A stretch of DNA of 41,477 nucleotides, taken from NCBI RefSeq assembly GCF_937924975.1, contig NZ_CALEYG010000047.1, positions 1 to 41,477 of the forward strand, given 5' to 3'. The notes under the pieces are model-generated. The model saw only the letters and a list, made by a program, of their open reading frames with translations. It made no database searches and was not told the origin of the DNA. The DNA comes from an uncultured Stomatobaculum sp. (GTDB lineage: Bacteria; Bacillota; Clostridia; Lachnospirales; Lachnospiraceae). Below, one piece after another: positions 8,165 through 15,660 of the stretch; the first letter of the stretch is position 1; each line of letters starts with the position of its first letter. The position numbers and the translations under genes are program-made.

Positions 8165-9452
8165 GCATCTGAGCCTTACGGAACTCCGGGAACTCGCAAA
8201 AGAGCGCGGGTTGCACGGCGTTACGGGACTCCGGAAGCAGGAACTCGCGGAGAAGCTGGCGGCTTTGTCGCGCACGCGGGTGCAGCAGGCGGTCGCGGAA
8301 CTGCCGGACAGCCTGCGCGACGCGGCGGACGGCGGGACCCTCGCGTCCGGTTTACTGGAAATTGTGAGCGAGGGCGGCTTCGGGTTCCTGCGCTCGGCAA
8401 ATTATCTGCCGGGCGAGGAGGATGTCTATGTGTCGCCCTCGCAGATACGGCGCTTTCGCCTGAGAACCGGAGATCTCGTGACCGGTGTGAAGCGCCTTCG
8501 CGGCGAAAAAGAGCGCTACAGCGCCCTACTCTATGTGAACACGGTAAACGGCGTCCGCGCGGCAGAGCTTAGGCGTGCGAATTTCGAAGATATGACACCG
8601 GTCTTTCCGGACAGGCGCATTCCGCTCGCGACCGGCGATAAGAGCCCGCTCGCGCTCCGGGTCGTCGATCTGATTGCGCCGATCGGCAAGGGACAGAGAG
8701 GCCTCATTGTCGCGCCGCCGAAGGCCGGCAAGACGACTTTGCTCAAGGAAATCGCCAAGGCAGTCCGGAAAAACGCGCCGGAAATCCATCTGATTGTGCT
8801 CCTGATTGATGAGAGACCGGAGGAGGTCACGGACATCAAGGAGTACATTGCGGACCCGGAAGTCGAGGTCATCTACTCGACCTTTGACCGGGAGCCGGAG
8901 CAGCACCGAAGAGTCTCCGAAATGGCGATTGAGCGGGCGCGCCGCATCACCGAACAGCACGGCGATGTCATGATACTGCTCGACTCGATTACACGCCTTG
9001 CGCGCGCCTATAACCTTACGGTCACGCCCTCGGGGCGCACGCTCTCGGGCGGTCTGGATCCGGCCTCGCTCTATATGCCGAAGCGCTTTTTCGGCGCGGC
9101 GCGAAACATGCGGGAGGGCGGCAGCCTCACCATTCTGGCGACGGCGCTCATCGAGACCGGCAGTCGCATGGACGATGTGATCTATGAGGAGTTTAAGGGC
9201 ACCGGCAATATGGAACTCATACTGGATCGCCGACTCGCGGAGCGGCGCATTTTTCCGGCGATCGATGTGGCGCGGAGCGGAACCAGACGGGAGGAACTCC
9301 TGCTTCGTGCGGCGGAGAGAGAGGGGGTCGCAAGACTCCGGAATCTCCGGGGCGGCGGGACAAACGAGGCACAGACCGAGGCGATTCTCAGACTGTTTCG
9401 GGAGAGCACGGACAACAAAGCGCTGCTCGGTAGGCTCGCGGACTCCAAATAA
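8145..9452 (+). CDS. rho: Transcription termination factor Rho
   Basis: Hexameric RNA-dependent ATPase that ends transcription of untranslated RNA. The 435-residue product has the Rho N-terminal helical domain (LSLTELRELAKERG), the RNA-binding cold-shock-like domain (GGFGFLR at 77-83, EDVYVSPSQIRRF), Walker A APPKAGKTT (190-198), ILLDSITRLARA and the C-terminal GTGNMELILDRRLAERRIFPAID region. The start ATG follows GGAGAGGAG and overlaps the rarA end by 20 bases. The order rho-rpmE-DUF1385-prmC-prfA downstream is a conserved Firmicute arrangement. Confidence 0.97.
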   Translation: MAEERLEHLSLTELRELAKERGLHGVTGLRKQELAEKLAALSRTRVQQAVAELPDSLRDAADGGTLASGLLEIVSEGGFGFLRSANYLPGEEDVYVSPSQIRRFRLRTGDLVTGVKRLRGEKERYSALLYVNTVNGVRAAELRRANFEDMTPVFPDRRIPLATGDKSPLALRVVDLIAPIGKGQRGLIVAPPKAGKTTLLKEIAKAVRKNAPEIHLIVLLIDERPEEVTDIKEYIADPEVEVIYSTFDREPEQHRRVSEMAIERARRITEQHGDVMILLDSITRLARAYNLTVTPSGRTLSGGLDPASLYMPKRFFGAARNMREGGSLTILATALIETGSRMDDVIYEEFKGTGNMELILDRRLAERRIFPAIDVARSGTRREELLLRAAEREGVARLRNLRGGGTNEAQTEAILRLFRESTDNKALLGRLADSK

Positions 9453-9467
9453 AAGCTGTTTCCGGGC

Positions 9468-9496
9468 TTGCAGCGGCAGAGAAAGCATGCTATACT
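9468..9496 (+). promoter_or_regulatory. Sigma-A promoter for rpmE
   Basis: TTGCAG (9468-9473), a 17-base spacer and TATACT (9491-9496), the latter preceded by TGC to give an extended -10. The leader before rpmE is about 80 bases, long enough for control of L31 expression, but I see no defined structure. Confidence 0.75.
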
Positions 9497-9580
9497 GTGA
9501 AAGCTGTTTTTCAATGGGAATGGGAACGGAAAAGCGGTTCGCCGCTTTCATCAATATCAAGTTAAAGCGAGGTGAAACAA

Positions 9581-9787
9581 ATGAAAGAGGGAATCCATCC
9601 GAATTACTACCAGGCTACGGTGACCTGCAACTGCGGCAACACCTTTGTGACCGGTTCGACGAAGCCGGAGATTCACGTTGAGGTGTGCTCCAAGTGCCAC
9701 AGCTTCTACACCGGTCAGCAGAAGACCGCCGGCGCGCGCGGACGCATTGAGAAGTTCAACAAGAAGTACGGCGTGAAGGGCGAGTAA
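9581..9787 (+). CDS. rpmE: 50S ribosomal protein L31 (zinc-binding form)
   Basis: A 68-residue ribosomal protein of the large subunit. The MKEGIHPNYYQA start and the zinc ligands Cys16, Cys18, Cys36 and Cys39 mark the Cys-containing (C+) L31 type, which is made when zinc is sufficient. The start is the ATG at 9581 with GAGGTG upstream; a GTG three codons earlier lies inside that site. It has its own promoter and a terminator directly downstream, so it is largely a single-gene unit inside the rho-prfA block. Confidence 0.97.
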   Translation: MKEGIHPNYYQATVTCNCGNTFVTGSTKPEIHVEVCSKCHSFYTGQQKTAGARGRIEKFNKKYGVKGE

Positions 9788-9801
9788 AAAATAAACAGGG
9801 G

Positions 9802-9838
9802 ACAGGGGCTGAGGGTATCACTCAGCCCCTGTTTTACG
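9802..9838 (+). terminator. Terminator after rpmE
   Basis: ACAGGGGCTGAG (9802-9813) pairs perfectly with CTCAGCCCCTGT (9821-9832), followed by a short T run broken by ACG. The weak T tract suggests partial readthrough into the DUF1385 gene, which has no clear promoter of its own. Confidence 0.7.
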
Positions 9839-9859
9839 TTTGAGAGAGGAGGCGACAAA

Positions 9860-10840
9860 ATGGCAAGACAAAAATATTCCGGCATCGGCGGACAGGCGAT
9901 TCTGGAAGGCATCATGATGAAAAACGGAGAGTACTATGCCTGCGCGGTGCGGCGGGAAGACGGCAGCATTGCGGTGGACAAACAGCGCTATGTGAGTCTC
10001 ACGGACCGGTATCCGCTGCTTCGCCTGCCGTTTGTGCGGGGCATCTTCAGCTTTGCGGACTCGATGATACTCGGCATGCGGGCGCTGAACTGGTCGGCCG
10101 AGATCTATGCGGGCGGCGGCGAGGGCGCGGCGGAGGAAGAGCCCTCGAAATTTGAGGCTTTTCTCGAAAAGACCTTCGGCGAAAAGGCGATGAAGGTGAT
10201 GATGGGCGTGATCATGGCCTTTTCCTTTCTTGTTGCGATCGGTATTTTCATGCTGCTGCCCATGTTTCTCGCGCGGCTGTTAAAGAGAGTCATCGCGAGC
10301 GAGACGCTGATTGCGGTGCTGGAGGGCGTGTTCCGCATTCTGATTTTCATTCTCTACATCAAGGCGATTTCGCGGATGGAGGACATACACCGCACCTTCA
10401 TGTACCACGGCGCCGAGCATAAGTGCATCAACTGCGTGGAGCACGGACTTCCGCTCACGGTCGAAAACGTGATGAAGAGCTCCAGAGAGCACAAGCGCTG
10501 CGGGACCAGTTTCATCCTGATTGTGATGATGATTTCGATTCTCTTCTTTATTGTGATACGGCCGGAGACCCTCTTGCTCCGCGCGGTCTCGCGCATCCTC
10601 TTAATGCCGGTCATTGCGGGTGTCTCCTATGAGTTTCTCCGCTTTACGGGCACGCATGATTCGGCGTTCGTGAACGCGCTGAGCCGTCCCGGCATGTGGA
10701 TGCAGGGCCTTACGACGCGGGAACCCACGCCCGATATGGCGGAAGTCGCGATGCAGGCCGTCGAAGCGGTTTTTGACTGGAAGGACTATCTCCGGAAGAA
10801 CTTCGGCACGGTGTTTCCGGAAGACGAGGCGAGCGCATGA
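9860..10840 (+). CDS. DUF1385 family membrane protein (YqhQ-like)
   Basis: A 326-residue integral membrane protein of the DUF1385/YqhQ family, function not established. The N-terminus has the family start GGQAILEGIMMKNG, and the centre has the conserved TFMYHGAEHKCINCVEHG motif, which could bind metal through His and Cys. Hydrophobic segments lie near residues 112-138, 150-176, 214-233 and 238-262. It sits between rpmE and prmC, its usual neighbours in Firmicutes. The final ATGA overlaps the prmC start by four bases. Confidence 0.9.
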   Translation: MARQKYSGIGGQAILEGIMMKNGEYYACAVRREDGSIAVDKQRYVSLTDRYPLLRLPFVRGIFSFADSMILGMRALNWSAEIYAGGGEGAAEEEPSKFEAFLEKTFGEKAMKVMMGVIMAFSFLVAIGIFMLLPMFLARLLKRVIASETLIAVLEGVFRILIFILYIKAISRMEDIHRTFMYHGAEHKCINCVEHGLPLTVENVMKSSREHKRCGTSFILIVMMISILFFIVIRPETLLLRAVSRILLMPVIAGVSYEFLRFTGTHDSAFVNALSRPGMWMQGLTTREPTPDMAEVAMQAVEAVFDWKDYLRKNFGTVFPEDEASA

Positions 10841-11709
10841 GTGCCGAGAGCCTTCGGGAGGCAGAGCGCCGCGGGGCAGCGTACCTCGCGGCGGCGGGCA
10901 GAGAAGAAGCCGCGCAGACTGCGCGGCTTCTTCTCTGCCATATTCTGGGACTGGATTTCACGGGCTATATTCTTGCGCGCGAGCGGGAACTCCCGGCGGA
11001 AGCGGCGCGGCGCTATGAGCAACTGTTGACGCGGCGGGCACAGGGCGTGCCGTTACAGTATCTGACAAGGGCGCAGAATTTTTGCGGGCTTGAACTCTAT
11101 GTGGACGAGCGCGTGCTGATTCCGCGCTACGACACGGAGTGCTTGGTCGAAGTAGTGCTGCGGGACCGGAGAGAGGGAAGCTTACTCGATCTCTGCACCG
11201 GGAGCGGCTGCATTCCGCTGGCGCTCTTAAAACGCGGCGGGTTCCGCGCGGCGCTCGGCGCGGACATCTCGGCAGAGGCGCTCGCAGTCGCGGAAATAAA
11301 CCGTGCGCGGACGGGGCTGCCGCTTTCGCTCCGGCGCTCGGATCTCTTTTCGGAGATTCCGGAGCGCTTTGACGTCATCACGGCGAATCCGCCCTACATC
11401 GAGAGCGCGGAAATCGAGACACTGAGCGTTGAGGTGCGCGAGCATGAACCGCGGCTTGCGCTCGACGGCGCGGCGGACGGGCTCGCCTTTTACCGGCGGC
11501 TTGCGGCGGAGAGCGGCGCGCACCTCACGGACGGCGGCAGCCTGTATCTTGAGATCGGCGCGTCGCAGGGCGCAGCGGTGGCGGCGCTCCTCGAAGCGGC
11601 CGCGTTTTCGGACATACAAATCATTCAGGATCTCGCCGGACGGGATCGCGTTGTGAAAGGGACTTTTCATGGTAGAGGGACATCTCAGGGAAACGCTGCG
11701 CCGCTATGA
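10837..11709 (+). CDS. prmC: Peptide chain release factor N5-glutamine methyltransferase PrmC/HemK
   Basis: SAM-dependent enzyme that methylates the Gln of the GGQ motif in release factors, improving termination. The 290-residue protein has the N-terminal helical domain that contacts the release factor, the SAM-binding motif DLCTGSGCIPLAL, and the catalytic NPPYIES motif. Its start overlaps the DUF1385 stop, and its last 41 bases overlap the start of prfA, its substrate gene, which indicates tight co-translation. Confidence 0.96.
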   Translation: MSAESLREAERRGAAYLAAAGREEAAQTARLLLCHILGLDFTGYILARERELPAEAARRYEQLLTRRAQGVPLQYLTRAQNFCGLELYVDERVLIPRYDTECLVEVVLRDRREGSLLDLCTGSGCIPLALLKRGGFRAALGADISAEALAVAEINRARTGLPLSLRRSDLFSEIPERFDVITANPPYIESAEIETLSVEVREHEPRLALDGAADGLAFYRRLAAESGAHLTDGGSLYLEIGASQGAAVAALLEAAAFSDIQIIQDLAGRDRVVKGTFHGRGTSQGNAAPL

Positions 11710-12778
11710 GGAAGTGATGGTCGAACTCGCCGCGCCGGAGACACATGAGGACAGTGTGCGCTTGCAGCGCCTTTTGAAGGAACAGGCGGAACTGTCGCCT
11801 CTGGTCGCCTGTATCGAGGCGCTGCAGCGCGCGGAAGGACAGGAGGCAGAGGCACTCTCGTTGCTCGAGACCGAGCGGGACGAGGAGCTTCGCCAGCTCG
11901 CCAAAGAAGAATTGCAGGAAGCGCGGCAAGAGAAAGCGCGGCACGCGGCAGAGCTGAAGGAACTGCTTTTGCCGAAGGACCCGAACGATGAGAAAAATGT
12001 GGTGCTCGAGATTCGCGCGGGCGCGGGCGGCGACGAGGCCGCACTCTTTGCGGCAGAGCTCTTCCGCATGTATCGGCAGTATGCGGAAAAGCGCGGCTGG
12101 AAGGTAGAAATTGATGACATTCACGAGAGCGGGCTCGGCGGCATCAAGGAGGTCATCGCGACCGTGCGCGGACAGGGGGCGTTCTCTCGGCTCAAGTTTG
12201 AGTCGGGTGTGCACCGCGTGCAGCGCGTGCCGGCGACCGAGGCAGGCGGCCGCATCCACACGAGCACGGCGAGCGTGGCCGTGATGCCGGAGGCGGAGGA
12301 GGTTGATGTGCAGCTCGACATGAAGGATGTGCGGATTGACGTGATGCGCGCGTCCGGAAACGGCGGGCAGTGTGTCAATACGACGGACTCGGCAGTGCGT
12401 CTCACACATTACCCGACCGGCATTGTGATCTACTCGCAGACCGAGAAATCGCAGTTGCAGAACAAAGAAAAGGCGTTCCGCCTGCTCCGCAGTAAGCTTT
12501 ACGCACTCGAACTCGAGCGGCGGCAGGCCGAGACCGCCGAGGCACGGCGCGCGCAGATCGGGACGGGAGACCGCTCGGAAAAAATCAGAACCTATAATTT
12601 CCCGCAGGGGCGTGTGACCGACCACAGAATAAAGCTCACGCTTTACAGCATTGACCGCGTGATGGACGGCGATCTCGACGAAATTCTGGATGCGCTGCTT
12701 CACGCTTCGCGTGCGGCGGAGCTCGCGGGCAGAGCCGACTTGGAAAGCGCTGGAAAAGAAAACGGGAATTCGTTATGA
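11669..12778 (+). CDS. prfA: Peptide chain release factor 1
   Basis: Ribosomal release factor for UAA and UAG stops. It is 369 residues. The codon-recognition PxT tripeptide is PAT (188-190) and the peptidyl-tRNA hydrolysis motif is GGQ (232-234), the PrmC target. The residue after GGQ is Cys instead of the His found in Escherichia coli RF1. The ATG at 11669 has AAAGGGA six bases upstream and lies inside the prmC end. It closes the rho-prfA block; a promoter for galK lies in its last 30 bases. Confidence 0.96.
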   Translation: MVEGHLRETLRRYEEVMVELAAPETHEDSVRLQRLLKEQAELSPLVACIEALQRAEGQEAEALSLLETERDEELRQLAKEELQEARQEKARHAAELKELLLPKDPNDEKNVVLEIRAGAGGDEAALFAAELFRMYRQYAEKRGWKVEIDDIHESGLGGIKEVIATVRGQGAFSRLKFESGVHRVQRVPATEAGGRIHTSTASVAVMPEAEEVDVQLDMKDVRIDVMRASGNGGQCVNTTDSAVRLTHYPTGIVIYSQTEKSQLQNKEKAFRLLRSKLYALELERRQAETAEARRAQIGTGDRSEKIRTYNFPQGRVTDHRIKLTLYSIDRVMDGDLDEILDALLHASRAAELAGRADLESAGKENGNSL

Positions 12779-12779
12779 T
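12751..12779 (+). promoter_or_regulatory. Probable promoter for galK
   Basis: TGGAAA (12751-12756), a 17-base spacer and TATGAT (12774-12779), overlapping the 3' end of prfA. It gives galK a short leader of about 35 bases. The -35 match is only four of six. Confidence 0.5.
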
Positions 12780-12819
12780 GAGAACAGTATCGCGAGATTA
12801 ACCTAAGGGGGAGAGGACT

Positions 12820-14061
12820 ATGAACGGGACAAAACCGGATTTGGAAGCGCTCTACGGCGAGGAGAGCGCGCGGGCAAGAAAACGCTATGAGCATCTGCGG
12901 GAAAAGTACACGGAGGAATTCGGCGCGGCGGATCTTCGCTACTTTTCTTCTCCCGGCAGAACAGAGATTATCGGCAATCACACGGATCACAACGGCGGCA
13001 AAATTCTGGCGGGCAGCATTACGCTCGACACCGTCTGTGCGGCTGCGCCGACCGACGACGGCGTCATCACGATTGTGAGCGAAGGCTACCGCCCGGTCTC
13101 GGTCGACACCAAGGTACTTTCGGCTACCGCAAAGGAGGACGGCTCGAAGTCTCTGGTCGCGGGAATCGCAGAGGCGGCGGAGAACTTCGGCTACAAAGTC
13201 GGCGGTTTCCGCGCCTATGTGACGAGCGAAGTCATTGCGGCGGCCGGTGTCTCGAGCTCGGCTTCGTTTGAGATGCTGGTCTGCACCATCCTGAATGCCT
13301 TCTACAATGACGGTAAGATGAGTATCGCGGACTATACGCGCATGGGGCAGTATGCCGAAAACCACTGGTGGAACAAGGCGTCAGGCCTCATGGACCAGAT
13401 GGCCTGTGCAGCGGGCGGCGTGATTTTCCTCGATTTCTCGGAGGGCGTCCGCTATGAAACCATTGATTTTTCCTTTGAGAAGTACGGCCTGGATCTCTTC
13501 ATTGTGAACACAGGCAAGGGACATGCGGATCTGACCGAAGAGTACTCCGCAATTCCGCGGGAGATGTATGCGGTCGCGGAGAAGCTCGGCGAGAGCCGCC
13601 TTGCCGATGTGCGGGAGCTGACCTTGCTCACGACACTTCCCGGTGTCCGTGAAAAGCTGGGTAACGACAGAGCGCTGCTCCGCGCCCTGCACTTCTTTGA
13701 GGAGGAAAAGCGCGTCGATGAGGCGCGGGAGGCGGTTATGAACGGTGACAGCGACAAACTCCTGCGGCTCATGGGAGAGAGCGGCAAGTCCTCCTACGAG
13801 TGGTTGCAAAACGCCTACTGCACGGAGAACCCGAAGGAGCAGCCGATTCCGCTGGCGCTCTGCCTGACCGAGCTCTTCTTAAAGCGCTGCGCGCGCGGCA
13901 CCTGCCGCATCCACGGCGGCGGCTTTGCGGGTGTGATTATGGCGATTTTGCCGCGCGAAGAGCGGGAAGATTACACGGCCTTTCTCTCGCAGTACTTCGG
14001 CAGGGAGAACATCTACCGCATGGGTCTCAGACGCTTCGGTGCGGTTGAGGTCGACTTCTAA
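12820..14061 (+). CDS. galK: Galactokinase (GHMP kinase family)
   Basis: Cytoplasmic kinase that makes galactose-1-phosphate from galactose and ATP, the entry step of the Leloir pathway. The 413-residue product has the galactokinase signature region SPGRTEIIGNHTDHNGG (44-60), the ATP-binding GHMP motif GVSSSASFE (143-151), the catalytic Asp in LMDQMA (Asp192), and the C-terminal RIHGGGFAGVIMA motif. Escherichia coli GalK has EHTDYNDG where this has NHTDHNGG, a common variant in Clostridia. It precedes an Mgl-type transporter whose contact residues suit galactose or glucose, so uptake and phosphorylation may be linked. No galT or galE is in the window. Confidence 0.92.
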   Translation: MNGTKPDLEALYGEESARARKRYEHLREKYTEEFGAADLRYFSSPGRTEIIGNHTDHNGGKILAGSITLDTVCAAAPTDDGVITIVSEGYRPVSVDTKVLSATAKEDGSKSLVAGIAEAAENFGYKVGGFRAYVTSEVIAAAGVSSSASFEMLVCTILNAFYNDGKMSIADYTRMGQYAENHWWNKASGLMDQMACAAGGVIFLDFSEGVRYETIDFSFEKYGLDLFIVNTGKGHADLTEEYSAIPREMYAVAEKLGESRLADVRELTLLTTLPGVREKLGNDRALLRALHFFEEEKRVDEAREAVMNGDSDKLLRLMGESGKSSYEWLQNAYCTENPKEQPIPLALCLTELFLKRCARGTCRIHGGGFAGVIMAILPREEREDYTAFLSQYFGRENIYRMGLRRFGAVEVDF

Positions 14062-14067
14062 GCGCAG

Positions 14068-14097
14068 TGCACAAAAACGAATTAGAATAATTGTGCA
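14068..14097. promoter_or_regulatory. Inverted repeat in the galK-mgl gap
   Basis: TGCACAA (14068-14074) and TTGTGCA (14091-14097) are perfect 7-base inverted arms separated by 16 AT-rich bases. The spacing of about two helical turns suits a dimeric regulator. A tract of alternating A and T follows. Function is inferred from symmetry only. Confidence 0.35.
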
Positions 14098-14164
14098 ATA
14101 TATATAAAAACCTTGCGGCATTGCGGAGAATCGTACGGACGCTTGCAAGATTTTTGCGGGATAG

Positions 14165-14208
14165 AATAGGATTTTCTAGAGATAGTATAGAAAATCCTAT
14201 TTTTTTTT
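14165..14208 (+). terminator. Strong terminator between galK and the mgl operon
   Basis: AATAGGATTTTCTA (14165-14178) pairs with TAGAAAATCCTATT (14188-14201), then a run of T to 14208. It lies about 100 bases past galK and 73 bases before the sugar-binding-protein gene. It may simply end galK or act as an attenuator for the mgl genes. I see no consensus promoter between it and the mgl start. Confidence 0.9.
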
Positions 14209-14281
14209 GTGCCGATACTTGGTATTCTTTACTCATCAACGGGAGTGCGGAGAACGCATCCGAAATGAGGAGGAGTCAGAT

Positions 14282-15589
14282 ATGAAGAAGGCAATTAGCA
14301 TCATTGCAGCTGTGGCGATGGCTACCACAATGCTGGCAGCTTGCGGCGGCGGCAAGAGCGAGAGCAGCAGCGCAGCGAGCACGGCAGCGGCAGGCAGCGA
14401 GAGCGCTGCAAGCGGCAATATGACCGCAGTCGCAAACAAGGATAAGCCCCTGGTCTGGTACAACCGCCAGCCCTCGAACAGCTCCACCGGCGAACTGGAC
14501 AAGGATGCGCTGCACTACAACGACAAGACCTACTATGTCGGCTTCGACGCAAATCAGGGCGCTGAGCTGCAGGGTCAGATGATTGTCGACTACATCAAGA
14601 AGCATGCGGCCGAGATCGACAAGAACGGCGACGGAACAATCGGCTATGTGCTCGCGATTGGGGACATCGGCCACAACGACTCGATTGCCCGCACGAGAGG
14701 TGTCAGAAAGGCACTCGGCACGGCAGTTGAGAAGGACGGCGCAATTGATTCCACGCCAGCAGGCACGAACGTCGACGGCACCGCTACGGTGGTCAAGGAC
14801 GGCGAGCTCGAAGTCGACGGCAAGACCTACAAGGTCAGAGAGCTGGCTTCGCAGGAGATGAAGAACGCGGCGGGCGCAACCTGGGACGCTGCAACGGCAG
14901 GCAACGGCATCAGCACCTGGGCTTCCTCCTTCGGCGATCAGATTGACATTGTCGCTTCGAACAACGACGGCATGGGTATGTCGATGTTCAACGCTTGGTC
15001 CAAGGAGAACAAGGTTCCGACCTTCGGTTACGACGCGAACTCCGACGCAGTCGCTGCGATTCCGGAGGGCTACGGCGGCACGATCAGCCAGCACGCGGAC
15101 GTGCAGGCTTACCTGACCCTGAGAGTGCTGAGAAACCTGCTCGACGGCGTGGATGTCGACACGGGTATCGGCACCGCGGATGAGGCTGGCAACGTTCTCA
15201 CCGCAGCAGACTACAAGTATGTGCCGGAAGACAGATCCTACTACGCTCTGAACCTTGCAGTGACCGCAGACAACTATAAGGACTTCACGGATGCAACCAA
15301 GGTTTATGCACCGGTCGCAAACAAGCTCGACGCTTCGAAGCATGCATCGAAGAAGGTGTGGCTCAACACCTACAACGCGGCAGATAACTTCCTTGGCTCT
15401 ACCTACAAGCCCCTGCTGAAGAACTATGCAGAGCTGCTGAACCTGAATGTTGACTATGTGGACGGCGACGGACAGACTGAGTCCAACATCACGAACCGCC
15501 TCGGCAACCCGAGCCAGTATGATGCATTCGCAATCAACATGGTGAAGACGGACAATGCAGCTTCCTACACCGCAATTCTGAACCAGTAA
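14282..15589 (+). CDS. Circularly permuted galactose/glucose-binding lipoprotein (MglB-like)
   Basis: Surface lipoprotein, 435 residues, signal peptide with lipobox LAAC (Cys21) and a Ser/Ala-rich spacer to about residue 46. Sugar contacts of Escherichia coli MglB can be matched in a rotated order: Asn61 (=Asn91, WYNRQPS), His131/Asp133/Arg137 (=His152/Asp154/Arg158, GHNDSIART), Trp201 (=Trp183), Asn228 (=Asn211), Asp251 (=Asp236), Gln270 (=Asn256, changed). After the usual C-terminal strand (about 320-335) comes a linker (341-357) and then the segment that normally begins the mature protein: KVWLNTYNAADNF with Asp368 (=Asp14) and Phe370 (=Phe16), ending at AINMVKTDNAAS. An extra hairpin (about 165-190) is also present. 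Start ATG follows AGGAGG. Partner ATPase and permease genes follow. Function is confident; the permutation is seen by aligning motifs by eye. Confidence 0.9.
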   Translation: MKKAISIIAAVAMATTMLAACGGGKSESSSAASTAAAGSESAASGNMTAVANKDKPLVWYNRQPSNSSTGELDKDALHYNDKTYYVGFDANQGAELQGQMIVDYIKKHAAEIDKNGDGTIGYVLAIGDIGHNDSIARTRGVRKALGTAVEKDGAIDSTPAGTNVDGTATVVKDGELEVDGKTYKVRELASQEMKNAAGATWDAATAGNGISTWASSFGDQIDIVASNNDGMGMSMFNAWSKENKVPTFGYDANSDAVAAIPEGYGGTISQHADVQAYLTLRVLRNLLDGVDVDTGIGTADEAGNVLTAADYKYVPEDRSYYALNLAVTADNYKDFTDATKVYAPVANKLDASKHASKKVWLNTYNAADNFLGSTYKPLLKNYAELLNLNVDYVDGDGQTESNITNRLGNPSQYDAFAINMVKTDNAASYTAILNQ

Positions 15590-15606
15590 ACGAAGCTTGT
15601 GTTTTG

Positions 15607-15635
15607 GGGGTATCGGGGGGCAAACCTGATACCCC
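15607..15635 (+). other. Intercistronic hairpin between the binding-protein and ATPase genes
   Basis: GGGGTATC (15607-15614) pairs with GATACCCC (15628-15635); up to three further inner pairs are possible. It is not followed by a clean T run. Such hairpins often stabilise the binding-protein mRNA and cut readthrough, so the receptor is made in excess over the ATPase and permease. Confidence 0.55.
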
Positions 15636-15660
15636 TGTTCTATTTCTTGGGAGAAGAACC

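Noticed and set aside
14273..15595. The permuted receptor as two separate genes or a frameshifted fusion
   Set aside because: One continuous frame with one ribosome site covers 435 residues, and the linker is of plausible length; there is no internal stop or start with a ribosome site at the junction.
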